Virus record (IMG/VR): IMGVR_UViG_3300041409_000371
Coordinates: 1 to 44,468 of that record
DNA from: a virus
DNA length: 44,468 nucleotides
Direction: 5' to 3' (one strand)
The notes under the pieces are model-generated. The model saw only the letters and a list, made by a program, of their open reading frames with translations. It was not told the origin of the DNA and made no database searches. Positions 30,864-37,699 of the stretch are shown one piece after another. The position numbers and the translations under genes are program-made. Positions within the stretch are counted from its first letter, which is position 1, and the number at the start of each line of letters is the position of its first letter.

Positions 30864-31446
30864 GAAGACCTGTAACCGCTGCAACGTGGCGAAGCCCTTA
30901 GCAAACTTCTACCCCCACAAACAAACGCGTGATGGCTATCTGAATCAGTGCAAGGAATGCACTAAACGAGCCAACCAAGAGAACTACCTTCGCGAAAAAG
31001 AGCGAGCTAAGGAACGAGCTAGTACTTGGTACCGCGAGAATAAATCTCGTGCCTTGGAACTCGCGGAGGAGTGGAAGAAGGCAAACCCCGAGCGGGTGGC
31101 GCAAACGCGAGAGCGCTATAGCCCGCGTCGGGCTGAACTGACCAAAGAATATCGAGCCAAAAATCCTGAGCGATTTGCCGAGGCGCAGCGACGACATGCG
31201 AAGCGCCATCCCGAGAAGGCTCGCGCCCGCAGCACGGTAACGCGCGCGGTCCACGAAGGCCGGTTGTCAAAGCCCAGGCATTGCGAAGATTGCAAAAAGG
31301 CCGTGGCTAATCCGGTCGATCTCCACGGCCACCACGAGGACTACGGCAAGCCCTTAGATATTGAATGGCTATGTCGAGGGTGCCACAACCAGCGACACTC
31401 CTCCAAGAGGCTATTTGTCGAGAGTCGGGCGAAGGTCAAGGCGTGA
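30856..31446 (+). CDS. HNH homing endonuclease inserted at a gene 3' end, 196 aa
   Basis: N-terminal zinc finger (CNRC...CKEC, residues 6-35), long basic helical linker (about 40-130) and C-terminal HNH: HCEDC, then LHGHHEDYGKPLDIEWLCRG and CHNQRH (about 140-183) with the HHxD catalytic pair. The last 12 residues, RLFVESRAKVKA, are not part of the endonuclease; they are the displaced native end of the upstream gene, read in frame. The stop still overlaps the next start (GTGA), the native arrangement. Confidence 0.87.
   Translation: MAEKTCNRCNVAKPLANFYPHKQTRDGYLNQCKECTKRANQENYLREKERAKERASTWYRENKSRALELAEEWKKANPERVAQTRERYSPRRAELTKEYRAKNPERFAEAQRRHAKRHPEKARARSTVTRAVHEGRLSKPRHCEDCKKAVANPVDLHGHHEDYGKPLDIEWLCRGCHNQRHSSKRLFVESRAKVKA
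31408..31437 (+). repeat. native copy of duplicated gene end (RLFVESRAKV)
   Basis: Partner of 30819-30848. It keeps the GTGA overlap with the following gene at 31443, so it is likely the ancestral 3' end, now fused in frame to the HNH gene. Confidence 0.85.
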
Positions 31447-31589
31447 GGGACTACGTTTTTCATCATCTCTGCTTGCGTTGTCGGACGCACTGGTGCCTGC
31501 TTGACCATGCGGTCTGCCCGTCCTGCGGAACCTGGGCGCATAGCCGAGGACCTGTCTTCTCCTTCGAGGAAGTCAAAGCAGATGCCTGA
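31443..31589 (+). CDS. zinc-ribbon mini-protein, 48 aa
   Basis: GTG start overlapping the HNH stop. CLRC (residues 10-13) and CPSC (25-28) form a classic two-knuckle zinc ribbon with flanking His. Overlaps the next gene by eight bases. Confidence 0.6.
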   Translation: MRDYVFHHLCLRCRTHWCLLDHAVCPSCGTWAHSRGPVFSFEEVKADA

Positions 31590-31788
31590 TCTCAATGCCA
31601 AGCGGCAGGAATCCTTTGACGAAGGCTGGTACGCGCCTATTCGGCGTGCCGAGGAAGCTAAGACCTGGAAAGACTTGGGCTACCGGGCCTTTCAGAAGCA
31701 GCTTGCCTCAAAAGAAAGACCGCCCCGAAGGACGGCCTCTCAAAAGTCGACAACGACCCTGACACGGAAGGGTCAACGCGAAGCGTAG
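31582..31788 (+). CDS. hypothetical basic protein, 68 aa
   Basis: MPDLNAKRQESFDEGWYAPI... with a basic, Thr/Lys-rich C-terminus. A CCGCCC-CGAA-GGACGG hairpin lies within its coding region near 31722. No family recognised. Confidence 0.5.
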   Translation: MPDLNAKRQESFDEGWYAPIRRAEEAKTWKDLGYRAFQKQLASKERPPRRTASQKSTTTLTRKGQREA

Positions 31789-32041
31789 CACAGTCCGGCA
31801 ACGCCGATGACATTCCTTGTGGACTGAGCAGGGGCGCGTGGGGGTGAGCCTTGACGCGGCGAGCGGATCAGGCGGGATTCGGATGGGTCTTACGGAGGCG
31901 TTACAGCCCGTAAGCAGCGCGATACCCCTCTACCTGACGAGCTTGGGGGCACCGGAGACATTCGATTCCTGTTTGGCTTGGAGGGAGTTATAGGTTCCCG
32001 CTACCCCCTGGCCTTCATTACCGGAGACAGAAGCCCCCACT
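31789..32041. other. 253-bp intergenic region with a hairpin
   Basis: No gene is supported. TTACG (31889-31893) pairs with CGTAA (31908-31912), with an inner GGC/GCC stem, giving a bulged hairpin. Some stretches look faintly tRNA-like on the minus strand, but no cloverleaf closes. Confidence 0.45.
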
Positions 32042-32284
32042 ATGCCCAAAACGCCGACAAGAGCGGAAATACAAGCGAAGCGCCCGACACGAAAGCAACT
32101 CATTCAATGGGGCGTTGGCTGGCCCCCTCCGAAGAACTGGCGCAAGCGGCTCAAGAGGAAGTCGGACCTAGTTTACGGAGCAAAGAACAACCCGCCGCTT
32201 CAGAGGAAGGGGTTGGAACCGGGCCAGCTCCATCCCTATTGGCCTGAATGGCGCTGGGATGGCGAAGCTTTCGAGCGCGCGTGA
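32042..32284 (+). CDS. hypothetical basic protein, 80 aa
   Basis: Strongly basic and Trp/Pro-rich (GVGWPPPKNWRKRLKRKSDL). Possibly nucleic-acid-binding. No good ribosome site near the ATG. Ends shortly before a leaderless promoter at 32285. Confidence 0.52.
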   Translation: MPKTPTRAEIQAKRPTRKQLIQWGVGWPPPKNWRKRLKRKSDLVYGAKNNPPLQRKGLEPGQLHPYWPEWRWDGEAFERA

Positions 32285-32290
32285 TAGAAC
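32285..32290 (+). promoter_or_regulatory. leaderless-type -10 box (TAGAAC) six bases before GTG 32297
   Basis: TAGAAC, then AGTGGC, then GTG. Same geometry as the sites before 27564, 36769, 40667 and 41382. No -35 box visible. Confidence 0.4.
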
Positions 32291-32296
32291 AGTGGC

Positions 32297-32524
32297 GTGC
32301 AAGGCGAGGGGACTGAGCAATGCTGCAAGGAGGCGTATCAAGCTGGCCGTAGAGACGAGTGGCTCAAACAGATCGCCTTGGTCGAGGCCTACAAAGCGCG
32401 CTTCGAGGTCTTGAAGGACATCATGGTCTGCGTCAGCGGCCCGAAGGAAGTCGGAGAGGTCGAGCGACTAGACGAGATCCTGATGAGCGCCGTTAGGCGC
32501 GCTTGGGTGGAGCAGGACGCTTGA
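32297..32524 (+). CDS. hypothetical protein, 75 aa
   Basis: GTG start directly after the promoter spacing. Has QCCKEA near the N-terminus and a helical body (EWLKQIALVEAYKARFEVLK). TTGA overlap with the next gene. Confidence 0.55.
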   Translation: MQGEGTEQCCKEAYQAGRRDEWLKQIALVEAYKARFEVLKDIMVCVSGPKEVGEVERLDEILMSAVRRAWVEQDA

Positions 32525-32727
32525 AGCTCGAAATCAGAACACTGCGCTCGGAATACTTTGAGATTCGGCCTAAGCATTGGTGGAGCCAGAAGGATCGCAA
32601 GGCTGCCCGGCTGAGCCTGAAGGTGCTTGAGAGCCAACGCGAGGAGGTCTTCAAGGAGACCAGTAAGCGGCTAGCTAGAGAGCTGTTCTTTGGCGAGAGC
32701 TATGTCCGGAAGGATTGGAAAGCTTGA
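32521..32727 (+). CDS. hypothetical basic protein, 68 aa
   Basis: TTG start in a TTGA overlap with the upstream stop. Basic, aromatic and helical (PKHWWSQKDRKAARLSLKVL). TTGA overlap downstream as well. Unknown. Confidence 0.52.
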   Translation: MKLEIRTLRSEYFEIRPKHWWSQKDRKAARLSLKVLESQREEVFKETSKRLARELFFGESYVRKDWKA

Positions 32728-33233
32728 GTCGCCGCCCTCTGCTCGGCGTCGTTTCACCGCAGACCGGAGAGGTCGTCTCGTGCCCTCAGTGTCAGCATCG
32801 CGAGGACGCCCTGCAAGGGCTGGAGAGGGACTTGCGGGTTAAGAACGCGAAGATCAAAGAATTGGAGCGCGACATTGAGACCGACGCTCGCAGGGATCCA
32901 GTGTGGCATGAGGCGGAATGTCTTTGGACGTGGTGGGCCTTGTCTTGTGGCCACGAAGGCTGCAAGTTCGAGGCCGAGGAGTTGTATCTAGCCAAGCCGC
33001 ACTTGAAACGAGAGGGGCTGATAGGGTGCCTCAAGGCGGTAGCAGGCGCAGCCTTTGACCCCTACGTGGGGGAACTGAAAAATGGGAATGCGGACCGCAA
33101 GGATGACTTCGAGCTTATTTTCCGGAACAAGGCCAAGTTCGAGAGTTTTGTGAAGCGCGCACCCGGAGGAGAGGGGGACGAGATCACATGGAGGCGGTTC
33201 CTAGCCCAGCGGATCGGATCGAGCTTCAGGTGA
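32724..33233 (+). CDS. CxxC plus coiled-coil protein, 169 aa
   Basis: I choose TTG 32724 (TTGA overlap) over TTG 32715. CPQC at residues about 20-23 is followed by a coiled coil (LQGLERDLRVKNAKIKELER). The C-terminal 100 residues are mixed helical with HEGCKFEAEE. No family recognised. GTGA overlap with the following HNH gene. Confidence 0.55.
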   Translation: MSRRPLLGVVSPQTGEVVSCPQCQHREDALQGLERDLRVKNAKIKELERDIETDARRDPVWHEAECLWTWWALSCGHEGCKFEAEELYLAKPHLKREGLIGCLKAVAGAAFDPYVGELKNGNADRKDDFELIFRNKAKFESFVKRAPGGEGDEITWRRFLAQRIGSSFR

Positions 33234-33709
33234 AGCTTTGCGAGTGCGGTTGCACGTCTCCCGCACCCATCGCGAAGATGACGAATCGAAAGTTAGGTCA
33301 TGTTCGTGGTCAACCTGTGCGCTTTGTAAGAGGCCATGCGGCTAGGGTTAACCCGCGCAAGCCTCAAGGATTTGGTCTGTTGCAAGGGAGAGAAGGTCGG
33401 TGGGCGATCTGGTGCTGCGATGGCTCCCGTGTCTATTTTTCTAGAGCGGTAATGGAAGCAGAGTTACGACGGCCATTGCGCGGTGACGAGGAGGTTCATC
33501 ACATCAACCGGAACCCAACGGATGATCGTTGCGAGAACCTAGAAGTCCTGAGTCACCGGGAGCACGCTCAGCGCCATCGGCCCTCGCATTGCAGGCGCGG
33601 CCACCCACTAAGTGGGGAGAACCTCTATACGAGTCCTGATGGGCGCAATCAATGTCGCATTTGCGCTCGAATGCGCAATCGCAAACGTGCCAGGACCGTG
33701 GTGGCTTGA
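33230..33709 (+). CDS. HNH endonuclease, 159 aa
   Basis: GTG in a GTGA overlap with the previous stop. The N-terminus CECGCTSPAPIAK...GQPVRFVRGHA resembles that of the HNH protein at 12634 (CLCGCGEKTPISK...GQPTRYRHGHA). The HNH core VHHINRNPTDDRCENLEVLS (residues about 88-108) carries HH, Asn and Asn-Leu. A C-terminal zinc motif (HCRRGHP...CRIC) completes it. Unlike the other two HNH genes, it lies between genes rather than inside one. TTGA overlap with the next gene. Confidence 0.85.
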   Translation: MKLCECGCTSPAPIAKMTNRKLGHVRGQPVRFVRGHAARVNPRKPQGFGLLQGREGRWAIWCCDGSRVYFSRAVMEAELRRPLRGDEEVHHINRNPTDDRCENLEVLSHREHAQRHRPSHCRRGHPLSGENLYTSPDGRNQCRICARMRNRKRARTVVA

Positions 33710-33906
33710 CTCTCTCCCTCACCCGCCAGCAACGCAAAGCTCTCGTTTGCCCGCAGGGCCACGAGACGCGAGAGCTAACCCCCCAGCGTCAGCAGTTCTT
33801 TGGCCCCGGCTGGGTCTATTGCGATAGATGCGAGGTACGCTCCGCGAATTGCAAGCGTTCGTACAAAGGCATGTATTACCAGCGCCGTCTTTTGGAGTCG
33901 TCGTGA
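33706..33906 (+). CDS. zinc-finger mini-protein sharing its start with the next gene, 66 aa
   Basis: Starts TLSLTRQQRKALVCPQGHE; the next gene starts TLALTRAQRKALF. After the shared start comes a CPQGHE...CDRCE zinc pair and a basic tail. It may be a third duplicated gene end with a small inserted segment, or a paralogue. Confidence 0.55.
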   Translation: MTLSLTRQQRKALVCPQGHETRELTPQRQQFFGPGWVYCDRCEVRSANCKRSYKGMYYQRRLLESS

Positions 33907-34481
33907 CGTTGGCGTTGACACGCGCGCAGCGCAAAGCTCTGTTTGCGGGAGAACATCCAAGGATCACGGTTCCGGAGTCCTGGGAGTGGATTGGGAACCT
34001 TGAGCACAGACTTTCAACCAAAGTCTCGATTAGCATCGTCGGCGTTGAAACTCAGGACGACGAACGAGTCTTGCACTACGTCCTTCAGGACTTCCGCCCC
34101 CGCCTCCTACGTGCTAGGACTCGCAGTGCTGGCTACGAAGAGGGCCTGAGGGACGATCTCGTGGGCGCTGAGCTTGTCAAAGCCTCTGAGGCGTCTGGGT
34201 ACACCCACAGCCCTGGAGCAGCCCTTCGAGGCTCTGGGGAGGAAGTCTCAAGGGCAGAGCAGGAACGCTTCAAGAAACAGAGCAGTGATCCGGCGCTCCA
34301 GGAGTTGAGAGGCCATCGCGCAGATGTCAAAGCAACCTTGGACCGCATTCGAGATAACCCGCTCTTGCATGGCCGTGGTACCTTTGGATCGGAACTTCGG
34401 TTTGCCGAGAGAAAGATCGAGAAGGTCTTGAGCAAGCTGGAATCTAGGATCAACGAGACGGCGAGGAGATCAGCAGCATGA
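33903..34481 (+). CDS. hypothetical early protein, 192 aa
   Basis: GTG in a GTGA overlap. Residues 1-75 are beta-rich (VSISIVGVETQDDERVLHYV); the rest is helical (EVSRAEQERFKKQSSDPALQ; FAERKIEKVLSKLESRINET). No family recognised. Confidence 0.6.
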   Translation: MTLALTRAQRKALFAGEHPRITVPESWEWIGNLEHRLSTKVSISIVGVETQDDERVLHYVLQDFRPRLLRARTRSAGYEEGLRDDLVGAELVKASEASGYTHSPGAALRGSGEEVSRAEQERFKKQSSDPALQELRGHRADVKATLDRIRDNPLLHGRGTFGSELRFAERKIEKVLSKLESRINETARRSAA

Positions 34482-34675
34482 CTACCTATCGAGCGGTTGT
34501 GAAGTATCCCCTAGACGCTTCGAATGTAGGGAAGGCCCAAGTGTTGAAGCTGGGGATAGCCGAGTGCGCGCTAGAGCTTTACGAGATCGGCTTGACTGTT
34601 GGGGACATTGAAACCTGCTTCGAAGAGGCTTTGGGAGAGGTAGAACACGAAGACGCGAGGGTGGCGGAGGCATGA
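34478..34675 (+). CDS. hypothetical protein, 65 aa
   Basis: Small alpha/beta protein (TYRAVVKYPLDASNVGKAQV...). ATGA overlaps at both ends. Unknown. Confidence 0.55.
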   Translation: MTTYRAVVKYPLDASNVGKAQVLKLGIAECALELYEIGLTVGDIETCFEEALGEVEHEDARVAEA

Positions 34676-34941
34676 ACCCCCAAGAAGCCAGAGAGCGCAC
34701 TGAGCAAGAAACAGCGGATCAGGCTGAAGAGGAACGAGTAGCGCGAGAGGACAAGGCGTGGCGGGAAGACCAGCCCCAGAGGGAACACCTAGGGGACCGC
34801 TCTCCGCTCCCTCCGGTCCCACCCATGCCGCCCTGGCTCTTTGCGGATGAGCGCTCTCAGCGCAAGGCCGAGGCGATGGCCCGAGAAGAACGCCCTTGGG
34901 ACGATTATTCGCCTTGGCAGAACGAACAGCTATTCCGATGA
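34672..34941 (+). CDS. hypothetical acidic protein with Pro-rich centre, 89 aa
   Basis: Glu/Arg-rich helix (1-40), PLPPVPPMPPWLF near 46-57, and an acidic end. ATGA overlap with the next gene. Unknown. Confidence 0.52.
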   Translation: MNPQEARERTEQETADQAEEERVAREDKAWREDQPQREHLGDRSPLPPVPPMPPWLFADERSQRKAEAMAREERPWDDYSPWQNEQLFR

Positions 34942-35123
34942 ACGAGGAGAGCTACCCGAAGCGAGAGCTTGGTTTATGTCGCCATTGTGGCTCTCCGGTC
35001 GTCTTCGTCTATCCCATGCCTCGCCAGAACCACTTGCTAGAGGCTTTGGTAGATCCTCTTTCAGAAGAGGAACGGACTTTCTATGAGGAGTGTCGGCGTT
35101 CAATCGTAGAGGCGCGTCGATGA
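34938..35123 (+). CDS. CxxC mini-protein, 61 aa
   Basis: CRHCGSP at residues 14-20 and a later Cys near 53, with a helical acidic C-terminus. Possible zinc site. ATGA overlaps with neighbours. Confidence 0.55.
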   Translation: MNEESYPKRELGLCRHCGSPVVFVYPMPRQNHLLEALVDPLSEEERTFYEECRRSIVEARR

Positions 35124-35479
35124 GTAACCCCGAGGTCATGGACTTGGACCAAAGGCGCAAGGCCGACCGCTCCATTGCAGAAGACCGCCGAGCGGCTCGG
35201 CGAGACTACGTGCGCCACTCGGAAGAAGCTGCCAAGGAAGACCTGGCCTATCGCAAAACGAAGGCAATCAAGCTTGTCGAATACCGCGCGGCGGGAGAAC
35301 CGGCAGGGGTAGCGCAGATACGAGCCGAAGCAGATGCAGCGGAACACAAGTACAAGCGGGAACTAGCGGCTTCTCTCGCCAAGGCATCGCTTCTGAAGGT
35401 CGATGAGACCGAACGAGAGGCGACGACTGTCCGTGATCTACACAAAACTTCGGAGAGGATCGATGGCCTTAATCCCTGA
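35120..35479 (+). CDS. hypothetical charged helical protein, 119 aa
   Basis: Start ATG 35120 overlaps the previous stop. Almost entirely helical and highly charged (QRRKADRSIAEDRRAARRDY; AEADAAEHKYKRELAASLAK), probably coiled coil. Overlaps the next gene by 17 bases. Confidence 0.57.
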   Translation: MSNPEVMDLDQRRKADRSIAEDRRAARRDYVRHSEEAAKEDLAYRKTKAIKLVEYRAAGEPAGVAQIRAEADAAEHKYKRELAASLAKASLLKVDETEREATTVRDLHKTSERIDGLNP

Positions 35480-35639
35480 AAAAGAGGGTTGGGAGTTCAT
35501 CGAGGCTACGCGCCAACTCCTACGAGAAGCGGAAAGACGGACGGACTGGAGTTTCTCCGAGCCTGCTCAGCGGCGTGCGTTGCTAGCAATGGCGGATGCG
35601 GAAGATGCACTGGAAGATGCGCCGGATGCCACTGCATAA
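35463..35639 (+). CDS. hypothetical acidic protein, 58 aa
   Basis: MALIPEKEGWEFIEATRQLL... with an acidic, Ala-rich C-terminus. Helical. Overlaps the next gene by 14 bases. Unknown. Confidence 0.5.
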   Translation: MALIPEKEGWEFIEATRQLLREAERRTDWSFSEPAQRRALLAMADAEDALEDAPDATA

Positions 35640-35970
35640 GCCCTACAAGGACAATGGAGCAGGCGGCTGGGTCCCGCAGGCGCTTTCGAAGGAGATTGCT
35701 AGCGTCTCTGACGCAGTCAAGGTCTTGAGTACCGCCGAGGCGAAACGAGAGGGGGTTCTGGCGAGAGTCTTCCACGAAAATGGCTGGTTCTCCCTGAGTG
35801 CCGTGGCTATGGACCTGCGGGCTCGCGGGTATGAAGTCCGTCTCTTTGAAGACGAGGAGGAAGACGAATGGATCAAGCTGGTGGCTCATCCGGCAGCGGG
35901 AGCGAAGCGCCGCAAGAAGGATCAGATGAGCCTTCTGGGCGATCCGAAACCGGCGGGGCCATATGGCTAA
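35626..35970 (+). CDS. hypothetical protein, 114 aa
   Basis: Several ATGs compete (35596, 35605, 35617, 35626); I take 35626 as it leaves least overlap. A winged-helix-like order is possible (RVFHENGWFSLSAVAMDLRA then RGYEVRLFEDEEE), ending in a basic KRRKKD segment. Weak evidence for a regulator. Confidence 0.52.
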   Translation: MPLHKPYKDNGAGGWVPQALSKEIASVSDAVKVLSTAEAKREGVLARVFHENGWFSLSAVAMDLRARGYEVRLFEDEEEDEWIKLVAHPAAGAKRRKKDQMSLLGDPKPAGPYG

Positions 35971-36082
35971 TCTCCTCGAACTCCTCTGCGCCCAGGGTTT
36001 TCACGATCTTGTTTGCTCAACCAGCAGTCTCAGCAGCCACTGTCGCCGCAAGGGCTGCTCCTATCAATGGGAATACGACTGA
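35963..36082 (+). CDS. Cys-rich mini-protein, 39 aa
   Basis: Four Cys (CAQG, CSTS, HCRRKGC) ending SYQWEYD. Probably a single zinc knuckle. Overlaps the 35626 gene by eight bases; TGATG overlap with the next. Confidence 0.5.
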   Translation: MANLLELLCAQGFHDLVCSTSSLSSHCRRKGCSYQWEYD

Positions 36083-36291
36083 TGGGCGATAGCTACCTAG
36101 GGCCAGGGTGGACGAGCTTAAGTCGTTCGGCCGAACTGGCTGAGCAACGAGCGAGAGGCAATCGCCACCAGGCGGAAGCCATGCGGGGGAGAGGACCGCT
36201 CAGGGGCTACAAGGAATGCTTATTTGAACGCTGTGGGTGCTTCAATCCTCCCGGCGCAACTAAGTGCCGGGAGTGCTCGCATCGTCTATGA
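36082..36291 (+). CDS. C-terminal zinc-ribbon protein, 69 aa
   Basis: TGATG start. Helical N-terminus; CLFERCGCFNPPGATKCREC near the end is a zinc-ribbon/RanBP2-like double CxxC. Possibly RNA- or protein-binding. Confidence 0.55.
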   Translation: MGDSYLGPGWTSLSRSAELAEQRARGNRHQAEAMRGRGPLRGYKECLFERCGCFNPPGATKCRECSHRL

Positions 36292-36374
36292 GCGCCTCCT
36301 TCTTGGCCGAACTGCTATGTTTCTGCACTAGCTGGAGCGCCATAAGATCGCGCTTGCCCGTGAATACCCAATAG
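36288..36374 (+). CDS. possible micro-protein, 28 aa
   Basis: ATGA overlap with the previous gene; MSASFLAELLCFCTSWSAIR... No other support. It opens a 477-base region without a confident gene. Confidence 0.3.
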   Translation: MSASFLAELLCFCTSWSAIRSRLPVNTQ

Positions 36375-36449
36375 CGGGGGGTCGTTGCTAGGACAGGATG
36401 GCCCGGAGGCCGGATATCGGCGTGCCGGGTGCATTGCCTCGTTTTCCGG

Positions 36450-36639
36450 TAGAATCCGCTTCGGCGTTGTCGCAGGGAAGCTCTCGACCGCTATCGCGCG
36501 TAGGTCCAAACGGAAGCGCCACAACGTCCGTCTTGATGAGTCGTCCGTTCTTCCCCGACTCATATGTTTGCGGTTCTCTCCCGCAATGCCACCGCTCGTA
36601 GAGCCTCCTCGCCGTTGATCCTGCGAGCGGTGGAGTTTT
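36450..36639 (+). ncRNA. candidate structured small RNA, about 180 nt
   Basis: Between a TAGAAT box (36450-36455) and a strong terminator (36589-36639) lie several perfect stems and no plausible gene. ATGAGTCG (36536-36543) pairs with CGACTCAT (36556-36563); TTGCGG (36568-36573) pairs with CCGCAA (36581-36586); ACGGA near 36510 pairs with TCCGT near 36527. The density of perfect hairpins with a promoter-like start and a terminator end suggests a stable RNA. I do not recognise a family, and no tRNA cloverleaf fits. Confidence 0.5.
36589..36639 (+). terminator. strong Rho-independent terminator
   Basis: CCACCGCTCG (36589-36598) pairs perfectly over ten bases with CGAGCGGTGG (36624-36633), then AGTTTT. 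It closes the candidate small RNA. Confidence 0.75.
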
Positions 36640-36642
36640 CGA

Positions 36643-36668
36643 TAGAATGGCTGCGCTTAAGCCGCAGC
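36643..36668 (+). promoter_or_regulatory. TAGAAT box followed at once by a hairpin
   Basis: TAGAAT at 36643-36648 repeats the box at 36450, with GTTTTC upstream in both. GCTGCG (36650-36655) pairs with CGCAGC (36663-36668) right where RNA would start, so a transcript would begin with a 5' hairpin. Confidence 0.42.
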
Positions 36669-36756
36669 GATCATTAAGGGTCTTCGGACACTGCGCGACG
36701 GTCACGCTGGGTCGGGCGGGGCCGGAAACTTCTTGTCTTATGTCCACGTCCTGCGA

Positions 36757-36762
36757 TAGGAT
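36757..36762 (+). promoter_or_regulatory. leaderless-type -10 box (TAGGAT) six bases before ATG 36769
   Basis: TAGGAT, CGTGGC, ATG. A TTGTCT hexamer 18 bp upstream (36733-36738) could serve as -35, making this one of the more complete sites. Confidence 0.55.
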
Positions 36763-36768
36763 CGTGGC

Positions 36769-37047
36769 ATGAAAGACCTTTTGCGCAAGGTGCGAAGGCT
36801 GCGGGTTTATGATCGGGAAGGGGATCTTTGGCCTTTGCCGTTCCTGCGCTGGGAAGCTGAACACTTCCTCGACCAAGCAACCTGGGAGTGGCCTGAGTGG
36901 AAAGGTTGCCCTACCGACCAGATGTACTTCTGGACGGCTGAGTGGCAACGCGGTGGGCGCGAATCACTAAAGGCGCTCCGCGAAGGTGACTACGTTGAGT
37001 TTGATGGGCCAGATCCTGGCGAAGTCGTGCGGTGGTTCGCTTCGTGA
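36769..37047 (+). CDS. hypothetical protein, 92 aa
   Basis: Leaderless start after TAGGAT. Trp/Arg-rich alpha/beta protein (LRVYDREGDLWPLPFLRWEA; EGDYVEFDGPDPGEVVRWFA). GTGA overlap with the next gene. Unknown. Confidence 0.6.
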   Translation: MKDLLRKVRRLRVYDREGDLWPLPFLRWEAEHFLDQATWEWPEWKGCPTDQMYFWTAEWQRGGRESLKALREGDYVEFDGPDPGEVVRWFAS

Positions 37048-37577
37048 ATCAGGCAACCATGCAGCGCACCCTCTCTGTCCCCGAGATAGAGCACATGCTT
37101 GAGTCCCTAGCCGTCAACGCAGGCAACCTAGCCGCCACGACGCGCCAGCTAGGCGATGAAGGCTACCCGGTCTCCAAGGACCGCCTCAAGAAGCTCGCAC
37201 GCGTTGAACACCCTGGCAAGTACCGCGCAGCCCGTGTCAAGCGAGCGCAGGACGTTAAAGAATTCCTTGCCGACAAGCACCACGCAGCGGCTATCAGGGA
37301 CTTGGAGCTTGAGGAACAGGTCACACAGCGTCTCACCGCCAAACTTGAGGCCGGAGAGCTTAAGCCCGAGGCTGAACTGACGCTCAAGGGCAAAGCTGGC
37401 CTAGGCTCGGCGATCCATACCGACAAGGGCCAGCAGCTCGACGGAGAGCGGACGCCTACGGTTCAGGTCAACATCACGCAGAACATCGCCAACCTGGCTA
37501 ACAAGGGCATCCGCGTGGTTTGGCCTGGAGAAGAGATTGAGGGCGAAGCCGAGGAGGTTAAGGACTCAGCGGCTTAG
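37044..37577 (+). CDS. possible terminase small subunit, 177 aa
   Basis: GTG in a GTGA overlap; longer starts exist. Residues about 18-60 form a helix-turn-helix-like region (GNLAATTRQLGDEGYPVSKD). A middle helix follows, then AELTLKGKAGLGSAIHTDKG and TVQVNITQNIANL near the end, a layout I associate with small terminase/DNA-recognition proteins (HTH, oligomerising helices, beta C-terminus). If correct, it lies about 8.4 kb upstream of terL in the circular map. Alternatively a transcription factor. It ends tail-to-tail with the minus-strand operon. Confidence 0.5.
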   Translation: MNQATMQRTLSVPEIEHMLESLAVNAGNLAATTRQLGDEGYPVSKDRLKKLARVEHPGKYRAARVKRAQDVKEFLADKHHAAAIRDLELEEQVTQRLTAKLEAGELKPEAELTLKGKAGLGSAIHTDKGQQLDGERTPTVQVNITQNIANLANKGIRVVWPGEEIEGEAEEVKDSAA

Positions 37578-37699
37578 TCTTCGCTCTCTTGGTCAGCGAT
37601 GTGTTCAAGAAGTTCGATCATGGCCCGAAGCCCGATTCCTTCGCGGAGCGCCTCTCGCGCGATGCCCTTGAACTCCTGTTCTAGCTCCTCTGCTCTCAT
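37574..37699 (-). CDS. small acidic helical protein, 41 aa
   Basis: GGAGGAG before ATG 37699-37697. MRAEELEQEFKGIAREALRE... ATGA overlap with the upstream gene. Last gene of the minus-strand mini-gene operon; four-base convergent overlap with the 37044 gene. Confidence 0.55.
   Translation of the reverse strand: MRAEELEQEFKGIAREALREGIGLRAMIELLEHIADQESED

Noticed and set aside
31800-31970. tRNA-like stretches on the minus strand (D-arm-like AGCTCGTCAGGTAGAGG and a possible anticodon hairpin)
   Set aside because: The acceptor and T-arm do not pair and the spacing is wrong, so no cloverleaf closes.
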